Below the pieces are notes generated by a model that saw nothing but the letters and a program-made list of their open reading frames with translations, did not search any database and was not told the origin of the DNA. Positions 1 to 11,135 of a DNA stretch of 64,000 nt are shown piece after piece; positions within the stretch are counted from its first letter, which is position 1, and every line of letters begins with the position of its first letter. This DNA comes from Humulus lupulus. Its lineage: Eukaryota; Streptophyta; Magnoliopsida; Rosales; Cannabaceae. The stretch is taken from positions 67,758,143-67,822,142 of the forward strand of contig NC_084799.1 of the NCBI RefSeq assembly GCF_963169125.1, given 5' to 3'. The position numbers and the translations under genes are program-made.

Positions 1-39
1 TTCAGGAACCAATAAACCTAAACTGCCTTGATACCAAAT
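1..39 (-). other. Gypsy leader fragment with primer-binding site
   Basis: On the minus strand this is the sequence immediately after the end of the LTR at 40. It reads TTTGGTATCAAGGC, a close match to the initiator-methionine tRNA primer site (TGGTATCAGAGC) that plant chromoviruses and copia elements use. It shares the upstream string TTCAGGAACC with the leaders at 2930 and 18280. The rest of this internal region lies outside the window on the left. Confidence 0.6.
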
Positions 40-2682
40 TGTAACGCCCTCCTAATCAAGGACCGTTACACTGTGTAGTTTAAATAGTGCTTAACTCGCT
101 AAATGAGTCATTTGGGTTTAAATCGTGTAATTAAAACTAACCACAAGTTTAGGTACTAAAAATTTTGGTCAAAAGTCAACCATTTTGTTAAAAGCATTCA
201 ACTTTCATACATGGAATCCCATCACAGTTTAAAACGGTTACAACTCAAAAATGAGTACAAAAGCCGACCTAGGAGGCAAAAATTAGGGTCCAACCCTAGC
301 TCCAACTGATAACCTTGGTCGTGGTGGACAAGCAGGCCGCATATGTACACTCCGCCCCTGAAGCTCTCCAACTCATGGCTGGTCCAATCTTTCATTTCCT
401 TTACCTGCACCAATTAGCACCCGTGAGCCGAGGCTCAGCAAGAAAACATAATCATGCTTATAAGTAGTACATTACCATATCGTAGATTCATAATTAACAT
501 GCCTAGTAGTAATAATCCCACTCATGCATGCAATTAACCAAGATGAGTGGCTATAGAGTCACACTAGTGCCTATAGTCCATCTTTCATACAACCGGCCTT
601 AGGACTGGCCAGGAGGGTCTAATTCTTAATATTTTAGATAATCCTAGGAGCGTTCATACATATATCTCGCTTCTGGGTTGGCTTAACCCTATCGGCCAAC
701 ATTTGGCACGATCCTGCCGCCCTCGACTCCTGAGTCGAGCCTTAAACCCTCGACATATAAGCTGAGTCCATCAACCTTTGACTGATAAGTCGAGTCCTTT
801 AGAGTTCGACTAATAAGTCAAGTCTTGGTTCTTCGACTGATAAGTCGAGTTTGTGATCTTCGACTGATAAGTCAAGTCCTTTAACCTTCGACTGATAAGT
901 CGAGTCTGTAGTCTTCGACTAATAAGTCGAGTCTGTAATCCACGATTGATAAGTCAAGTCCTTTCAACCTTTGAATGATAAGTCAAATTTATAAAAATTG
1001 TTATACCCTTTACTACTAAGCCAAGCCCTTCATCAAATAGCACAGATAAATCTTCAGCTTATAAGCTGAACTTCCCCAATCAGATATACAGATGAACAGC
1101 CATAGGGTTACACAAGTGCGTGCTGCACTCTCTTTTATTCATATGGCATTCGAGCCAGTCAAGTGCCTAGTGCACTCTCAGGGTGGCCCAGCCATGGCGG
1201 CCTGCACTCAACGCACATAACGGCGGTCTTGGATCATACGCCGACTCTTTTAAATCTTCCACTTATAAGCCGAGCCTCACAGACCCTTGACTTATAAGTT
1301 AAGCCTTTAAGACCCTCGACTTATAAGTCGAGCCTTAGAGACCCTTGACTTATAAGTTGAGCCTTGGAGACCCTCGACTTATAAGTCGAGCCTTGGAGAC
1401 CCTCAACTTATAAGTCGAGCCCCTTAAACCATTTATGCCCTTGACTAGCAAGTCGATCTTTAATCAGATACAACAACAGTACCTCGGCTTATAAACCGAG
1501 CTTCCTTGCCATAACAAACAATCATATAATACATTTATCATACATACGTATACAATGCATTAAAATACATTAAAACATATTTACACAGGCAAAATCATAA
1601 TCATGTGCATTTACAGGGCCAACGCCCAAATCCAGACCATGTTCAACATTCGGGCCAAGCCCCTAATCATGTATATCACATAATGGGTGCAGTTTTCTTA
1701 CCTCAGGTCCAAGTATAACGTAAAAAGTAAGAACGGCCCTCAAGCATGATCCTGATTCTGAGCCCCTAGTGATAACCTAGTCACAACCATAATATAAAAT
1801 CTCGTTAATAACGAGCAAATAAAGGCTTCTGGACCGATTCCTAGCCTCCGGGACGTCGAATTCTACTAAAGCGGGTAGTGGGGTTGATCCCGAACCCTTA
1901 GGGTTGAGTTCCTGCACCCAAAAACCCTCCCAGGGCTCAAAACTCCTTAAGTGTCATGGCCCGCCCAAGTCAGAGGCCCCAGCCTCCTTTTTCACTGAAC
2001 ATGCGTCGCGGCGTGCCCTCGCATCAAAACCCTTCCTTGGCCCCTGGGTTCAAGAGGGCCACGACACCCCAAGAATAAGGCCGCGACCCGACCCTATGAA
2101 CCCATAGTTCTCTGGTTTTTCTTCAACCAAACTCAATCACCCCAAATCAAACCTAGAATCTCAATTCAATCCCCATAACAGATTTAACATCTTCCCAACA
2201 ACAAAACCCCAACTCAACACACTCAAACCTCCACCCAAAATTCAAATTCAAAACCTTGAGCCACAAGCTCAAGAACACCAAAACTTAAACATAATTAAAT
2301 TGAAGTAGGGGTTAAAACTTTACCTCAGCTGTGATCTAAGTCCCCCTAGTTGTAGCTAATCTAATTCTAGAGCTAAGCCTCCAATCTTCCAAGCTTCAAC
2401 CAATAATTCCTTAGCTTTTCTCAATTGAATCCCTTAGAGAAATAAGAGAGAGTGAGTCGGTTGGTGTTGCTGAGTGTTGAGCATTTTTGTGTTTATTTCC
2501 TTAAGGCTTAAGTCACTTGAGATAATCCCGAGGCTCGGGGTACCAAAAACGTCCTCGAGGGAAAAATAGTCATAATCCTCGGTATTCCCACCTAATATCA
2601 CTTACTCCAAAAATATCATCAATTATTCATTTCTGATAACGTGCTAGATACCCAGAATACCCCTTGACTCACCCCTGCTTAT
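40..2682 (-). mobile_element. Truncated LTR of a Ty3/gypsy element (sense minus)
   Basis: The LTR terminus TGTAACGCCC starts at 40. The body aligns by eye with the other LTRs of the family at 2970, 37700 and 55790: the common block around 401-446, the stretch near 1745-1870 with CTAGTCACAACC, and the stretch ending CCTTGACTCACC near 2670. Homology then stops and leader sequence of the next copy begins, so the first few hundred sense bases of this LTR are missing, about 365 compared with the copy ending at 8335. It contains a palindromic minisatellite (720-1500). The short open frames inside it are not conserved between copies and are not treated as genes. The breakpoint near 2682 is accurate to about 15 bases. 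Confidence 0.75.
720..1500. repeat. Palindromic minisatellite inside the LTR
   Basis: Roughly 30-bp units are repeated with variation in two blocks, 770-1000 and 1255-1500. Each unit contains GACT, a four-base spacer (TATA, GATA or AATA) and AGTC. Several units form perfect longer palindromes, for example CTCGACTTATAAGTCGAG near 1317 and again near 1374. Other units have TTGACT with AGTTGAG, which still pair if G-U is allowed. There is no open reading frame through the array. Confidence 0.9.
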
Positions 2683-2969
2683 GCCAACAAAATCTCATGC
2701 TCTTAACTATAGCATGCATTTAACACATTCATATATCAACTGAGCAGGTAATCCAATAATCATATCAATAGTCAAGAGCCAAGCCCTATTTGAATCTCAT
2801 GCTTCCTAATAAGGCATGTAGGTAAAGCATTTATATCCTATTTAAGTAGTTAAACACATTGCCACATAAATAGTCACCATGCCCTGAGTGGAGTTTTTCT
2901 TTAGTGACGAATGTACATGCCTAGCTTGTCTTCAGGAACCCTTAACCTTGACATGCTCTGATACCAAGT
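2683..2969 (-). other. Gypsy untranslated leader and primer-binding site
   Basis: On the minus strand this follows the LTR end at 2970 and begins ACTTGGTATCAGAGC, a perfect 12-base match to the usual initiator-Met primer-binding site. The following bases resemble the leader at 17988-18315 (shared CTAGCATGC-like and TCATGCTCTT segments). It is cut off at about 2683, where the truncated LTR begins, so no gag is present. Confidence 0.75.
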
Positions 2970-3659
2970 TGTCACACCCTACTACCCAGGGACCGTTACA
3001 CTATATATTTTAAATAGTGCTAAACTTGATAAACGAGTCATTTGGCAATAATCGTGTAGCTAAAAGTGATTAACTGTTTAGGGTTAAAAATTTTGGTCAA
3101 AGATACAAACGTTTCACTAAAACGTTTACTGTACACATGGGATCCCAAAATACATTTAAAAGGTGAATTACAATAAAAGAGTTACAACCAGCCAACCTAA
3201 GCGGCAAAATAGGGTCTTATCCTAGTTCCTTTTTAAACCCTTGACTGTGGTGGTTGAGCAGCCGCATATGTACAAATCATCACCTAAGCTCTCCAACTTA
3301 AAGATGGTCCAACTTTCTTTTCCCTTTACCTGCACCACATAGCACCTGTGAGCCGAGGCTCAGCAAGAAAACTTAAACATGCTCATAAGCAGTTAATAAC
3401 ATGTTACCAAATCATAATAAGCATGCCTAGGAGTAATAATCCTACTCATGCATGCATACAGGTATAAATAAATGATTATGGAATCATTATGGCTCAATGC
3501 CCTAGGATATGGGACTAATGAGTCACCCTGGGGCCCTTTGCCCTGTCTTATGTATAATCAGCTTTGGAGCTAATCTAGTGTACTCGGCGCTAAGTTGTCT
3601 CCGACCAATAGATCGGTCAAGCGCATGATGCACTCCTGGTTAGGATAGATCATATGGAC

Positions 3660-4345
3660 CAATGCTTAGCGCGCTATTTCCATGCTTGACTAATAAGGCA
3701 ATGCTTTACGACCAGCATTCAATGTGTTAATGTCGTCCTTGACTAATAAGTCAATACTTTACGACCAATACTTGTCGTGCTAATACCGTTCTTGACTAAT
3801 AAGTCAATACTTTATGACCAACACTCACCATATTAATGTATTCATTGACTAATATGTCAATGCTAAGATATGAGACTAATAAGTCACCTCGGGGCTCTTA
3901 ACTCTATCCTCTGTATAAGCGTGCCTGGCGCGGACCAGCACCTAACGTGCTAAGGTCGATCTTGAATAATAAGTCGATGCTAGGATATGGGACTAATAAG
4001 TCACCCCGGGTCCCTTAGCCCTATCCTCTGTATAAGCGTATAATGCGTTGACCAGCACTCAACGTGCTAAGGTCGTTCTTGACTAATAAGTCAATGCTAG
4101 GATATGGGACTAATAATTCACCCCGGATCCCTTAGTCCTATCCTATGTTTAAGTGTACCTGGCACTTCTAGTTAGCCTAACCATAACGATCAGCGCTCAG
4201 CGCGCTATTACTGCCATTGACTAATAAGTCAATGCTATTCAACCAGCACACAACGCTATTGCCGACCTTGAGTAATAAGTCAATGCTTTACGACCAGCAC
4301 TCAGCGCTATTGTCGTCCTTGATTGATAAGTCAAGCATTTCTCAA
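3660..4345. repeat. Palindromic minisatellite inside the LTR
   Basis: Units of variable length (about 45-115 bp) are each built around a TTGACTAATAAGTCAA palindrome. The stem extends to CATTGACT/AGTCAATG near 4220. It alternates with a longer unit containing the string GATATGGGACTAATAAGTCA. Compared with the array at 720-1500, the base pair outside GACT/AGTC is T-A instead of C-G. Confidence 0.85.
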
Positions 4346-4770
4346 TAAGATAATGCAAACAAGCATATATCATATGTCAAATATCCAAATATAAAGCATT
4401 CAACATGCTTAATCATTAATCACAAGCATAATCATGATCATGCACATTTACAAAGACTCCAGCTCTGATCAATTCTATATTCAACATTTAGGCCATGCCA
4501 TAATCACATGTATCACATATTGGGTGCAATTTTCTTACCTTTGGTCCAAGCACAGGTTACCAATAAACGACCCTCGAGCACGATCCTGATTCTGAGCCCC
4601 TAGCGATAACCTAGTCACAACCATAATATAGAACCCCATAAAAAATGAGTAAATAAAGGCTTCCGGACCGAGTCCTAGCCTCCGAGACGTCGAATCCTAC
4701 CAAACCAGGTAGTAGGATCGATCTGAGCCCTTAGGTTATGTTCCCACGACTAAAAACACAACTTGGCCAA

Positions 4771-7214
4771 TGTAATGCCCCGAATTCTCCGATGTGGTTT
4801 AATGGCGGGATAAGTAGGCCGGGAGGGCCATAATTGTTTAATTATGCCATTAAATGACAATATGCATGCTTATGTGAATTATATTATAATATGATGTTAA
4901 ATGCATGCATGTGGGTCCACATTTTAAATTATAAGGATGTGATGATAATTTGGCCTGTTGAGGATATAATTGTATATTTGTATGCATGTTGGTGATATAT
5001 TGTTGAGACCATATTATAATGTGGGTTTGTTCGAGCTATTCGGCATGAGACAATCTTGGATTATTAATTAGCGGTCTAGTCATAACAGGTTTAAGTCCGA
5101 GGCTCGGGATGAGTCTCGGGGTGTTTTTTAATGGTTAGAGCGTTACCGGGAGTTAAAGGGTAACGGGATATGAAGTATTGGTGTTTGGGATTATCGAGAA
5201 TAGCGGGAATTGGAGAGCGTTAATTATGATTAACGAGATAGGTTGGAAATGACAAATTTTCCCTTGGGAGCCTTTAGAAACCCTTAATTGACCTAGGGGT
5301 ATAATGGTCTTTTTCCCCTAGGATAGATATAAACCCTTTGGCTGTGAAACAGAGGGAAAACAGAGCAAGTCTTGAAGCTTACCCGTACCTTCCTCCTCCT
5401 TCATATTCTTTGTGATTTTTATGATCTTGTTGAGGATTTGAGCTTGGGAAGTAGGCCTTGGGAGTTTGGGAGAGTGGTCTACCATTGAAGAGCATCACAA
5501 CCTGAGTTTGAGGTGAGTTTCTAGCCATTAGTTTTCTGGTATGCTCTGTTTTAGTTGTTAGTTTCAACTTATGAATTTGTTGTGGATAGTTAGAATTGAT
5601 GGAAGTTTTGGTTGGGGTTTAACTTGGGTTTTGATAAGGATGTGGTATAGATCAAGTTTAGGGGTTGTATTGGATGTTTGAGTGGTGTTTGAGCTTGGTT
5701 TGAAAGGTTGGTTCCAAGGGAAATCGCAAGGGAAGAAAAACCAGAGTGTTGGCTGAACTGGGGGTTGGGCCGCGGCATGGCCAAGGAGGGCTGCGGCTCT
5801 TGAGGGGTGCTGAAGGAGGCCGCCTCTGTTTGAGGGGCGGGCCGCGGAATGGCCAAGAAGGGTCGCAGCCCTTAGTGGCATTTTGGCCAGAATTGAGTTT
5901 TTGGCTTGGGGATTCTAGCCTTAGGCCTCGGGATCGATCCTACTACCCGGTTTAGTAGTATTCGATGTCTCGGAGGCTAGGTTTTGGTTTGGGAACCTTT
6001 GTTATTCATTTTATTGATGGAATCCCATAATTGGTTATGACCAGGTAACCGCTAAGGGGACAAAAGACAGGTCGTTCTCAAGGGTCGTTCTTATATTAAT
6101 TCTCGTTCGAACCAGAGGTAAGAAAACTGCACCCCATACGTGACATGCATGGTTGTTCATGAAGCATGTTGATTGTGTAAATGTGGACATGGTTTGATTA
6201 CTGAATGCTTAGCAAATCTTGCTCACTTATGCATAGTACTGACTCATTAGTCAGAATTGGCAAAGGTGTGTGTATCAATTGTGAAGCTGTGACTCATTAG
6301 TCAGGTTCGGCAGTGGTACTGAGCACTGGTCACACAGTGCTGACTCATAAGTCAGGACGGCCTTAGCGTGTTCAACGCAAGCCAATAAAGATTAGATCTA
6401 ATCGATAACTGCATTGGATGACTCAAAGAGCATTAATGCCGGACCGACCTCAAGTTCGATGAATACTATAAGCGCTTGTGTGACTTACCCATCAGTCACT
6501 CATCTGTTAAGTTAGAGACTTACCCATCAGTCTCTCATCTGTTAAGTTAGAGACTTACCCATCAGTCTATCATCTATTAAGTTAGAGACTTACCCATCAG
6601 TCTCTCATCTGTTTAAGGCTAGTGACTTACCCAACAGCTACTCTTCTATTTGAATTAGTGATTTGTTTGTTAATCACTCAATGTGGTTTATTAGAACCTC
6701 AAGTGATATTCACTCATCTGTTTAAGAGCTGTAAGCTCTGGGTGATTATAATGATAATCATTTGATAATGTTTATATACAATACTGTGTTTTCTTGCTGG
6801 GCTTTGGCTCATGGGTGCTATGTGGTGCAGGTAAAGGGAAAGAAAAGCTCACCCAACCCTGAGTGGAGAGCTTAGGTGGTGATGTGTACATATGCGGCCA
6901 CTTGACCACCACAGCCAAGGAGTTCTCAGAGGAACTAGGGGGTTTACCTTATTTTTGCTGCTTAGGTCGGCGGGTTTGTAAATTTGAAACAGTAATGACC
7001 ATTTTGTGTTACAAACAACTTGTAAATGTTTTTGATGAGCTCATGAACAATTTATATATTTAATAAAATATATCCTTTCCTTTTTATTGATTTTTCCACC
7101 TTAGCCTGTTAATAACACTTAGATACACGTTTTTAACCAAATGACTCGGGTAGCGAGTCAAATTTTTCAGTTCACCGTTCACCATAACGGTTCTGGGGTA
7201 ACCAAGGCATTACA
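4771..7214 (+). mobile_element. Solo LTR of the gypsy family with 5-bp target duplication
   Basis: The ends are TGTAATGCCC and GGCATTACA (inverted complementary termini). The flanking bases GCCAA occur at 4766-4770 and again at 7215-7219, a perfect 5-bp target-site duplication. No internal region is present, so this is a solo LTR left by LTR-LTR recombination. It is 2444 bp long. It lies inside, and in opposite orientation to, the LTR at 2970-8335. The family block with CAGGTAAAGG is at 6791-6840. Open frames at 5564-5955 and 6863-7063 are unsupported. Confidence 0.92.
6225..6620. repeat. Palindromic repeats with changing stem bases
   Basis: At 6235-6355 three units have CTGACT or TGACT paired with AGTCAG or AGTCA across a CATT or CATA spacer. 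At 6478-6610 about four 35-bp units have the spacer TACCCATC. In the first the stem is GTGACT/AGTCAC, and in the following ones it is AGAGACT/AGTCTCT. Both arms change together. Confidence 0.88.
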
Positions 7215-8335
7215 GCCAAAAATGCTCAGGGGGGTCGTGGCGCGCCTCCCAAACAGACAACCCTTTGCCTGGGCTTTAGGGCGCGGGTCGCGACTTGCCC
7301 CCTAGAGTCGCGACGTGGCCCCCAGGTAGAACCCCTCCTAGTCCTGGGTTCACACAGGTCGCAGCGCCCAAGAACAAGGTCGCGACCCAACCTCGAACCC
7401 AGCCATTTTCTTCATTTTCCCATCTAAAAATCCTCCATAAACCTATCCAAACATATCAAAATCCCAAAAAACAAACTTCTCAAACATTTCAATGGCCCAA
7501 AACCATCAAAACCCAAGTCCCAAACCATTCAAAAACTCATCAAAATGTAAAATCCAATCAAAGCTTAAAAACTCGAAAACTCAAAACTTAAAGCTTGGAT
7601 TACCTCTGATTTAGTCGTTTCCTAGTTAAATCCTTCAGCTAACAAGCTTCTAATATTTCATAGAATCGTTATGACTCTAACCTTGCTTAAATCCGAGTCC
7701 TAAAACTCGAGTTTCTTTTGAAAATGCTAACGAGCGTCAAATGAACGAACAAGAGAGAGAGAGAGAGAGAATACTGAACGTTCTTTTTATTTCTGACAGG
7801 TTACTTCAAGCTTAAGTAACCTCAAGCAAATCCCAATGCTCGGGGTCCCAAAAACGCCCCCGGGTAAAATAGCCAAAATTCCCTCATGATCTCACTCACT
7901 CCCAATATATCATCAAATAATCATTCTCATTACCCAATATTCCGGTAATGTACTAAATATCGAAAGTACTCCTTGACTCACACCGAGTCGAATATGGGTC
8001 CCGCTGTGACTTTCCCACTAGTTTGCTCTCTAGGATCGTCTCGTGCTGAGTAACCCAAATATATCCACATAATAATGTGATCTCACACATATATCACATA
8101 TATGCAAAATATACTCATAACAAGCCAAATTACAAAAATTGCCCTTTTAATCAGAAATGGCCCTATATGCATATTTAATATACCAAAACATGCATATCAA
8201 GTCATATTATAATATAACTTACATAATCACATATTGAAACATATATATATCACATAATCGCATAATTTCTATAATTTATCATCCTGACCCCCTAATCAAG
8301 ACCATAAGCCTTATTAAGTAATTTGGGACGTTACA

Positions 8336-9360
8336 AGAGGACTATAGCAAAAGAACCTTGGTAGACTCAAATAATTACCTATCCCGAAGCATTAGAATAT
8401 AAATTGTTAATATTGACCAATGTTGTACATGATTTCTCAGGTCCCCTACAAAAAAGAAGACTATCATCCACGAAGAAAATGTGAGTAATAGAAGGAGCTG
8501 CATGTGCCACTTTATATCATACAAGATCTCCATTTCTTTCGGCTTGAGTAGGAAGGGATGAAAACCCTTCCACGCCGAATAGAAAGAGATATAGTGAAAG
8601 TGGATCCCCTTGACGCAATCCTCGCAAAGGAAACACTTTTCATTTTACATCACCATTAATATTAAATGAATAGTGAACAGAACGAACACAATTCATCAAC
8701 AAATTAACTCAGGGTGAGGCAAAACCAAGTTTGAGCATGACCATTTCTAATAAAGATCATTCAACTTGATCATATGCCTTACTCATATCTAATTTCATTA
8801 CTGAATAACATTTCTTCCCCTAGTTAAGTGCGTGTAAGGAATGTAGTAATTCATATGCAATCATCACATTATCAATAATCCGACGTCCCTCAATAAAAGC
8901 ACTCTCATAAATATGAATTATACCATCCAACCATGGATGCCAACGAAGTACCAAAACTTTGGAGACTATTTTGTACAACCCATTACATAAGCTAATTGTT
9001 TGAAAATCCTTTAAGCTAGTAGTCAATTTAACTTTGGGTATTAAAGTAACCACCGTAGAGTTAATAAGAGAAAGAAAAACTGATCCATTAAGACATTCCA
9101 ACACTGCTTTAGTAACGAGAGACCCCATAGTAGCCCAATAATTTTAGTAAAACATTGCATTCATTCCATCATTTGCTGGACTCTTAAGACATGAAAAATA
9201 ACAGCTTGGTGCACCTCATCTTCGAAAAAGGGAAGTAGCAAAGAATTATTAATAGTGTCTGTAACTCTATGCAGGAGAGATTATGTAACCAGATAAATAT
9301 CCTCATCAATAGGAAACGACGTCATGAATAGATTGATATAGTCTGTACACAAGTTTCAAG
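8336..9360 (-). pseudogene. L1-type LINE reverse transcriptase fragment
   Basis: Minus-strand translation gives plant L1 ORF2 reverse transcriptase motifs in order. There is an upstream segment near 9240-9180 (LLLPFFEDEVHQAV), then TLIPKV followed by LKDFQTISLCNGLYKIVSKVL (8960-9060) and SAFIEGRRIIDNVMIAYELLH (8840-8910). After it come DMSKAYDQVEW (about 8740-8800) and the catalytic FVDD box in IFFVDDSLLFCRG (near 8470). The longest open piece is 8820-9128. The rest needs frame changes and crosses stops, so it is dead. It lacks the endonuclease half and the 3' end, and stops abruptly where the LTR ends at 8335. Confidence 0.8.
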
Positions 9361-10008
9361 TGCCAACAAAAAGAAGCATAGAAATTTGTAAATTGATTTC
9401 TCTATTTAAGATAAAAATAAAATTTGGCGTGATTAGTTACACACGTGTCTAATATTGAACATTCCAAGTAGGCGATTTAGTAAGCACGGCCACCAAAGCC
9501 ACTAAACAGTATTAAAATAAAAATAAATAAATAGATCCCAAAAATCTCAATTCTACTATGTTCGATTCTATTCCAAATTTCCAATACAATATAATATCTT
9601 CTCCTCCTCAAAGCTCACACTCTCTCTCAACTCAGCCACGCTCACTCTTTCTTAGCCAACCTAATTAATAATTAAATAATTAATTACACGTAATTACAAT
9701 TATAAAACATCATAACTTACAGATTATTATTTTTTTCTCTACGACACACAACAAAATCGCCGTATATTTTGGGTAAAGTCGGCTGACTAATGTAGTAGCA
9801 GTTGGACACTTTGACCGCTGTAACATTAAACCTCGGAACAAGGTTTTTTTGTTCCCCGAACACTGTTCCGTTATAGGAATGGCTAATCACAATGTGCCAC
9901 GTACCCCCACAATCTATGAACAGTTGATGTGAAATTATTAAACTGCCCCTTAGCAATCAAGGAGACCGAGTGGGCAAGCTTCTGAACACGTGGCGAAATA
10001 TTACAAAT
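9361..10008. other. Intergenic sequence downstream of the ERF gene
   Basis: AT-rich DNA containing the presumed 3' untranslated region of the minus-strand ERF gene near 9900-10008. A 79-codon open frame at 9717-9956 has no recognisable similarity or codon signature and is not called. I see no repeat or element boundary here. Confidence 0.5.
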
Positions 10009-10836
10009 TTAGAAAACGACGTCCATCAAATCGAACTCGCTGAACTCGACTTCAGCTAAGCCAATACTGTTTCGCGGCAGCATAATATCCGGTAACTGCA
10101 ACGGCTCGCAAAAATCGAACCCATAATTTTCAGGGCCGAAGAAACCGAAATCTTCAAACGGCGTCAGTTCTTCGTAACGGAGGACCGACGTGGGCGACGA
10201 GGCCACTGCCACAGCGCCCTCTGACGACGACGAATCCTCGGGGGACGAGCTCTCATCACTTCCCGTAACGGCGTCCGTCGACTCGCTCGTAGCGACGTTA
10301 GGAAAGTTGGTAACGGCGTTAGCCCCTTTAAGCTTCAGCGCGGCTTGGTCGTAGACGGTGGCGGCTTCCTCCGCCGTATCGAAAGTCCCCAGCCAAACCC
10401 GTTTTCTTCTAGTCGGGTCTCGGATCTCGGCGGCCCAGCGACCCCATGGTCTTCGGCGTACGCCTCTAAACTTTTTCCGGCGAACGGAATCGGATTCCGG
10501 CGATTTTATCACTCTCTTGGGAGCTCGCTCTTGCTTAGTAATAAGTGGTGAAGGCGGAGGAGGAGAAGACCGTTGTTGTAAACTGATCTCCCTCACATGC
10601 CTCTTGACTCTCCGTTGTACGGCAATCGAGTCGTCTTCGTCGCTGGATGAATCGGTAGCATCTGCGTCAGTGATTATGATCCGAACGATCTTTTGTCTGA
10701 GCGGGTTCATGGTGGGTTTCGGTTTCGGTTTCGGGTCTTGATGAAAGAGCTTACGGGTTGTGATTTTGTGCTCCGTGAACTTAACCGATGGATCTAAGAA
10801 ACTTTGGTTGTTGTAGCAGTGATGATCCACCATCAT
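10009..10836 (-). CDS. AP2/ERF transcription factor, cytokinin response factor (group VI) type
   Basis: Encodes 275 residues in one exon, a nuclear DNA-binding transcription factor. The N-terminal part (about residues 17-67) holds the CRF domain: [13 protein letters not shown], then [20 protein letters not shown], the signature of cytokinin response factors. A single AP2/ERF domain follows at about 121-178 ([20 protein letters not shown], then [20 protein letters not shown]). Its WAAEIRD and WLGTF elements fit GCC-box binding. A proline/serine patch SSPPPPSP precedes the domain, and an acidic serine-rich C-terminus ends in [12 protein letters not shown], a likely activation region. The first in-frame ATG is at 10836; the codon before it is GTG. 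Known family members act downstream of cytokinin two-component signalling, in development and stress. Which CRF number it matches cannot be told by eye. There is no sign of damage. Confidence 0.93.
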   Translation of the reverse strand: MMVDHHCYNNQSFLDPSVKFTEHKITTRKLFHQDPKPKPKPTMNPLRQKIVRIIITDADATDSSSDEDDSIAVQRRVKRHVREISLQQRSSPPPPSPLITKQERAPKRVIKSPESDSVRRKKFRGVRRRPWGRWAAEIRDPTRRKRVWLGTFDTAEEAATVYDQAALKLKGANAVTNFPNVATSESTDAVTGSDESSSPEDSSSSEGAVAVASSPTSVLRYEELTPFEDFGFFGPENYGFDFCEPLQLPDIMLPRNSIGLAEVEFSEFDLMDVVF

Positions 10837-10927
10837 CACTGATTCTCTTTATAGGTATATGTATAAAGAGATGAAAAATCAAAGAAAAAGACCGAGCCAA
10901 AGTGAATATGTCAGAGTAAAAAAGGAC

Positions 10928-10954
10928 TTAAAAACTGCCTAATTGTTTCACCAT
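10928..10954 (-). promoter_or_regulatory. Short upstream open reading frame in the ERF leader
   Basis: Between the TATA box and the ERF start, the only upstream ATG I found on the minus strand opens an eight-codon frame (MVKQLGSF, stop TAA) that ends about 90 bases before the main start. It could lower translation of the main frame. Whether it is in the mature leader depends on the unknown transcription start. Confidence 0.4.
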
Positions 10955-11121
10955 AAATTAAATAGAGGAGAATAGAGCTTAATAAATAGAGCTGCAAAGG
11001 GCTGTTTGGTTGAAAGTACTGGACTCAACTCAACTCAAAACTCACTGTGTGAGGTTAAACCCAAACAAAAAACCCTTTGCAGATCACAGAAAGAAAAATG
11101 TTACGAGGACAGTGTGTGAGG

Positions 11122-11135
11122 TGTATATATATAGA
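11122..11135 (-). promoter_or_regulatory. Candidate TATA box of the ERF gene
   Basis: The minus strand reads TCTATATATATAC about 290 bases upstream of the ERF start codon. This would give a leader of roughly 250 bases. No other TATA-like string in a better position was seen. The inference rests on position and sequence only. Confidence 0.5.

Larger units (their letters stand above)
2970..8335 (-). mobile_element. LTR of a Ty3/gypsy element, split by a nested solo LTR
   Basis: The LTR has the terminus TGTCACACCC at 2970 and GGGACGTTACA at 8335, so it is sense minus. It is interrupted by the solo LTR at 4771-7214; without that and its duplicated target it is about 2.9 kb. On its 2970 side a primer-binding site follows, so it is a 5' LTR rather than a solo LTR. 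The flanks CAAGT and AGAGG do not match, which agrees with this. It carries a palindromic array (3660-4345), the conserved family block at 3325-3370 and a (GA)n run at 7752-7770. Its right side abuts a LINE fragment, which it probably interrupted. Confidence 0.8.

Noticed and set aside
2970..8335. Solo-LTR interpretation for the copy at 2970-8335
   Set aside because: Flanks CAAGT and AGAGG do not match, and a perfect primer-binding site follows at 2969, so it is an LTR with leader.
9717..9956. 79-codon frame downstream of the ERF gene
   Set aside because: No domain and likely within the ERF 3' region; no supporting evidence.
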